From Paracoccaceae bacterium (GTDB lineage: Bacteria; Pseudomonadota; Alphaproteobacteria; Rhodobacterales; Rhodobacteraceae): DNA of 14,014 nucleotides. Under the pieces are notes generated by a model that saw only the letters and a list, made by a program, of their open reading frames with translations, had not been told where the DNA came from and did no database searches. A program made the translations under genes and the position numbers. Position 1 is the stretch's first letter; the number at the start of each line of letters is the position of its first letter. Below are positions 12,995 to 14,014 of this stretch, piece after piece. The stretch lies in contig RGAJ01000017.1 of the NCBI GenBank assembly GCA_009920225.1, positions 1-14,014 of the forward strand, in the 5' to 3' direction.

Positions 12995-13959
12995 TCAATA
13001 CGCATGTCTTTTTGCAACAGTTGAATTTCAACGCCATTGCGGATCAACCTCGCGGTGGCGGTATAAGACCCTCTGGGCCAATCGGCTTTGCGATTGCGGC
13101 CGATGGCGCGCATCATCTGTGCCTGATCTTTGGGAAGGGTGATGGTTTGCTGTGCGATTGTTCCCGCAGGCCCTGTAAACTCTAGTTCAAGCTGATCGCC
13201 CTTTTGGGTTCCAAAGCCATGTACATACATCACCAACGCGGGGCTTTGTGGCGTCAATTCCTGTGGCACGGTGCCCATTTTGACATCATCAAATTCTGGG
13301 ACGCGATCGCTGAATCCAATATATAAAAGGTCGCCTTGCTGATAGGCAGGTGTCAAATCCCAAAGCGTTTCTAGGTCTCCGTCACAGCTCAGCCGGCCGT
13401 TGGGGGCATAGGGGTCGACCACGCGGTTCCCCTGTCGAACCGACAGGTGCAAATGTGGGAATGCAGCCTTGCCAGAAACGCCAACTTGGCCCAAAGGATC
13501 ACCTTGCGCCACAATCTGGCCTTTGGTGACGGTGACCGATCCTTGTTTCATGTGGCAATACTGGGTTTGCCACCCGTTATCATGTTGAATAACGACGCCG
13601 TTGCCGCATTCGATTTTATCCACGCGCTCTGCATCCTCGGCGGTGTATATCTTATCTATGACACCATCACGGCGCGCCACAACGCGCCCTGCGGCAGCGG
13701 CAACTACGAACACGCCCCGATCAAGAAGCGCAGGATCACGAAGACCAAAATCCGTACCCTTGTGCCCGTCATAGGTGAGAAATGAACAGCTAAAGTCGGA
13801 TGCTTTTGGGGAAGGATCGTGGTCAACATATTGTTGCACATAGCATTCCGTCGAAAGATCACATTCTAATGGAAATGAAATCTGAAAATCATTTGCCCAA
13901 ATGGGATGTGCGGCGACGCAGGCCGCCGCACAAATGACATATGCCCGTTTTCCAATCAA
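12991..13959 (-). CDS. Secreted M23 (LytM-type) metallopeptidase
   Basis: A periplasmic zinc endopeptidase that probably cuts peptidoglycan cross-bridges. A Sec signal peptide covers about residues 1-22 (MIGKRAYVICAAACVAAHPIWA, likely cut before Asn23). The M23 zinc site is complete: HKGTDFG (His66 and Asp70) and HLHLS (His171), with the active-site His136 in TQYCHMK and His169. The lysostaphin-type core spans about 65-185. The remaining ~135 residues are beta-rich and unassigned. Several paired Cys suggest disulfides. The start is a TTG at 13957-13959, with no ATG or GTG upstream before an in-frame stop. It overlaps the stop of the preceding gene as TTGA, which supports the choice through translational coupling. 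Convergent overlap with the OmpA-domain gene leaves no room for a terminator. Confidence 0.92.
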   Translation of the reverse strand: MIGKRAYVICAAACVAAHPIWANDFQISFPLECDLSTECYVQQYVDHDPSPKASDFSCSFLTYDGHKGTDFGLRDPALLDRGVFVVAAAAGRVVARRDGVIDKIYTAEDAERVDKIECGNGVVIQHDNGWQTQYCHMKQGSVTVTKGQIVAQGDPLGQVGVSGKAAFPHLHLSVRQGNRVVDPYAPNGRLSCDGDLETLWDLTPAYQQGDLLYIGFSDRVPEFDDVKMGTVPQELTPQSPALVMYVHGFGTQKGDQLELEFTGPAGTIAQQTITLPKDQAQMMRAIGRNRKADWPRGSYTATARLIRNGVEIQLLQKDMRID

Positions 13960-14014
13960 TCGGCGGTCAAAAGGGGTGGCTTATCCCCTGTGATCTGTCT
14001 GTTTTCGGGGCCAC
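13956..14014 (-). CDS. C-terminal end of an unidentified gene (partial)
   Basis: On the minus strand a frame is open from the window edge to a TGA at 13956-13958. It encodes a tail reading GPENRQITGDKPPLLTAD. It overlaps the TTG start of the M23 gene by 4 bases (TTGA), a normal arrangement for coupled genes. The fragment is too short to assign. The other two frames also end nearby, so this frame is preferred because of the coupling, not because of homology. Confidence 0.4.
   Translation of the reverse strand, partial: GPENRQITGDKPPLLTAD

Overview
The window looks like a piece of chromosome from an alphaproteobacterium of the Rhodobacteraceae (roseobacter type). The evidence is protein-level: a divergent hemC/hemE pair, a short S49 peptidase, a DUF2125-like protein, and an ExbB-like/OmpA-like motor pair with a convergent M23 peptidase. 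By eye the base composition is near 50% GC, low for this family. Almost all of the DNA is coding, with no tRNA, rRNA, CRISPR array or insertion sequence that I can see. The one long non-coding stretch is the AT-rich 5198-5522.

Layout. 2-301 is the tail of an FAD-linked oxidase. It is separated from convergent hemC (401-1348, minus) by a composite, bidirectional terminator. hemE (1448-2485) is divergent from hemC; the two encode steps of tetrapyrrole synthesis. It is followed by a tight plus-strand run: S49 peptidase, a 53-residue membrane protein with a Cys cluster, a Na+/Ca2+ antiporter-family protein, and a pteridine-reductase-like SDR. After the AT-rich gap comes uvrC (5523-7271). It collides tail to tail with a P1-family (DmpA/NylC-like) peptidase gene (7061-8209, minus), which lies downstream of a DUF2125-like gene (8235-8954, minus). 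On the plus strand a ChaC-like gamma-glutamylcyclotransferase (9025-9552) leads into a MotA/TolQ/ExbB-like stator gene and a MotB-like gene with a very long coiled coil and an OmpA domain. An M23 peptidase (12991-13959, minus) converges on these and appears translationally coupled to an upstream gene that is cut by the window edge.

Most notable observations. (1) uvrC and the P1 peptidase gene look broken into each other. UvrC ends where its C-terminal helix-hairpin-helix domain should begin, and its last residues are the antisense of the peptidase gene. The peptidase in turn carries about 55 residues read from the antisense of uvrC. This points to a deletion or rearrangement breakpoint near 7217-7230. 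(2) The antiporter lacks 13 residues in its second alpha repeat, including the GTSxPE acidic ion-binding motif, as its own first repeat shows. (3) The stator/OmpA pair resembles a peptidoglycan-anchored, proton-driven motor with a roughly 545-residue coiled coil. (4) The uvrC upstream region combines a very AT-rich tract, several small dyads and one perfect DnaA box.
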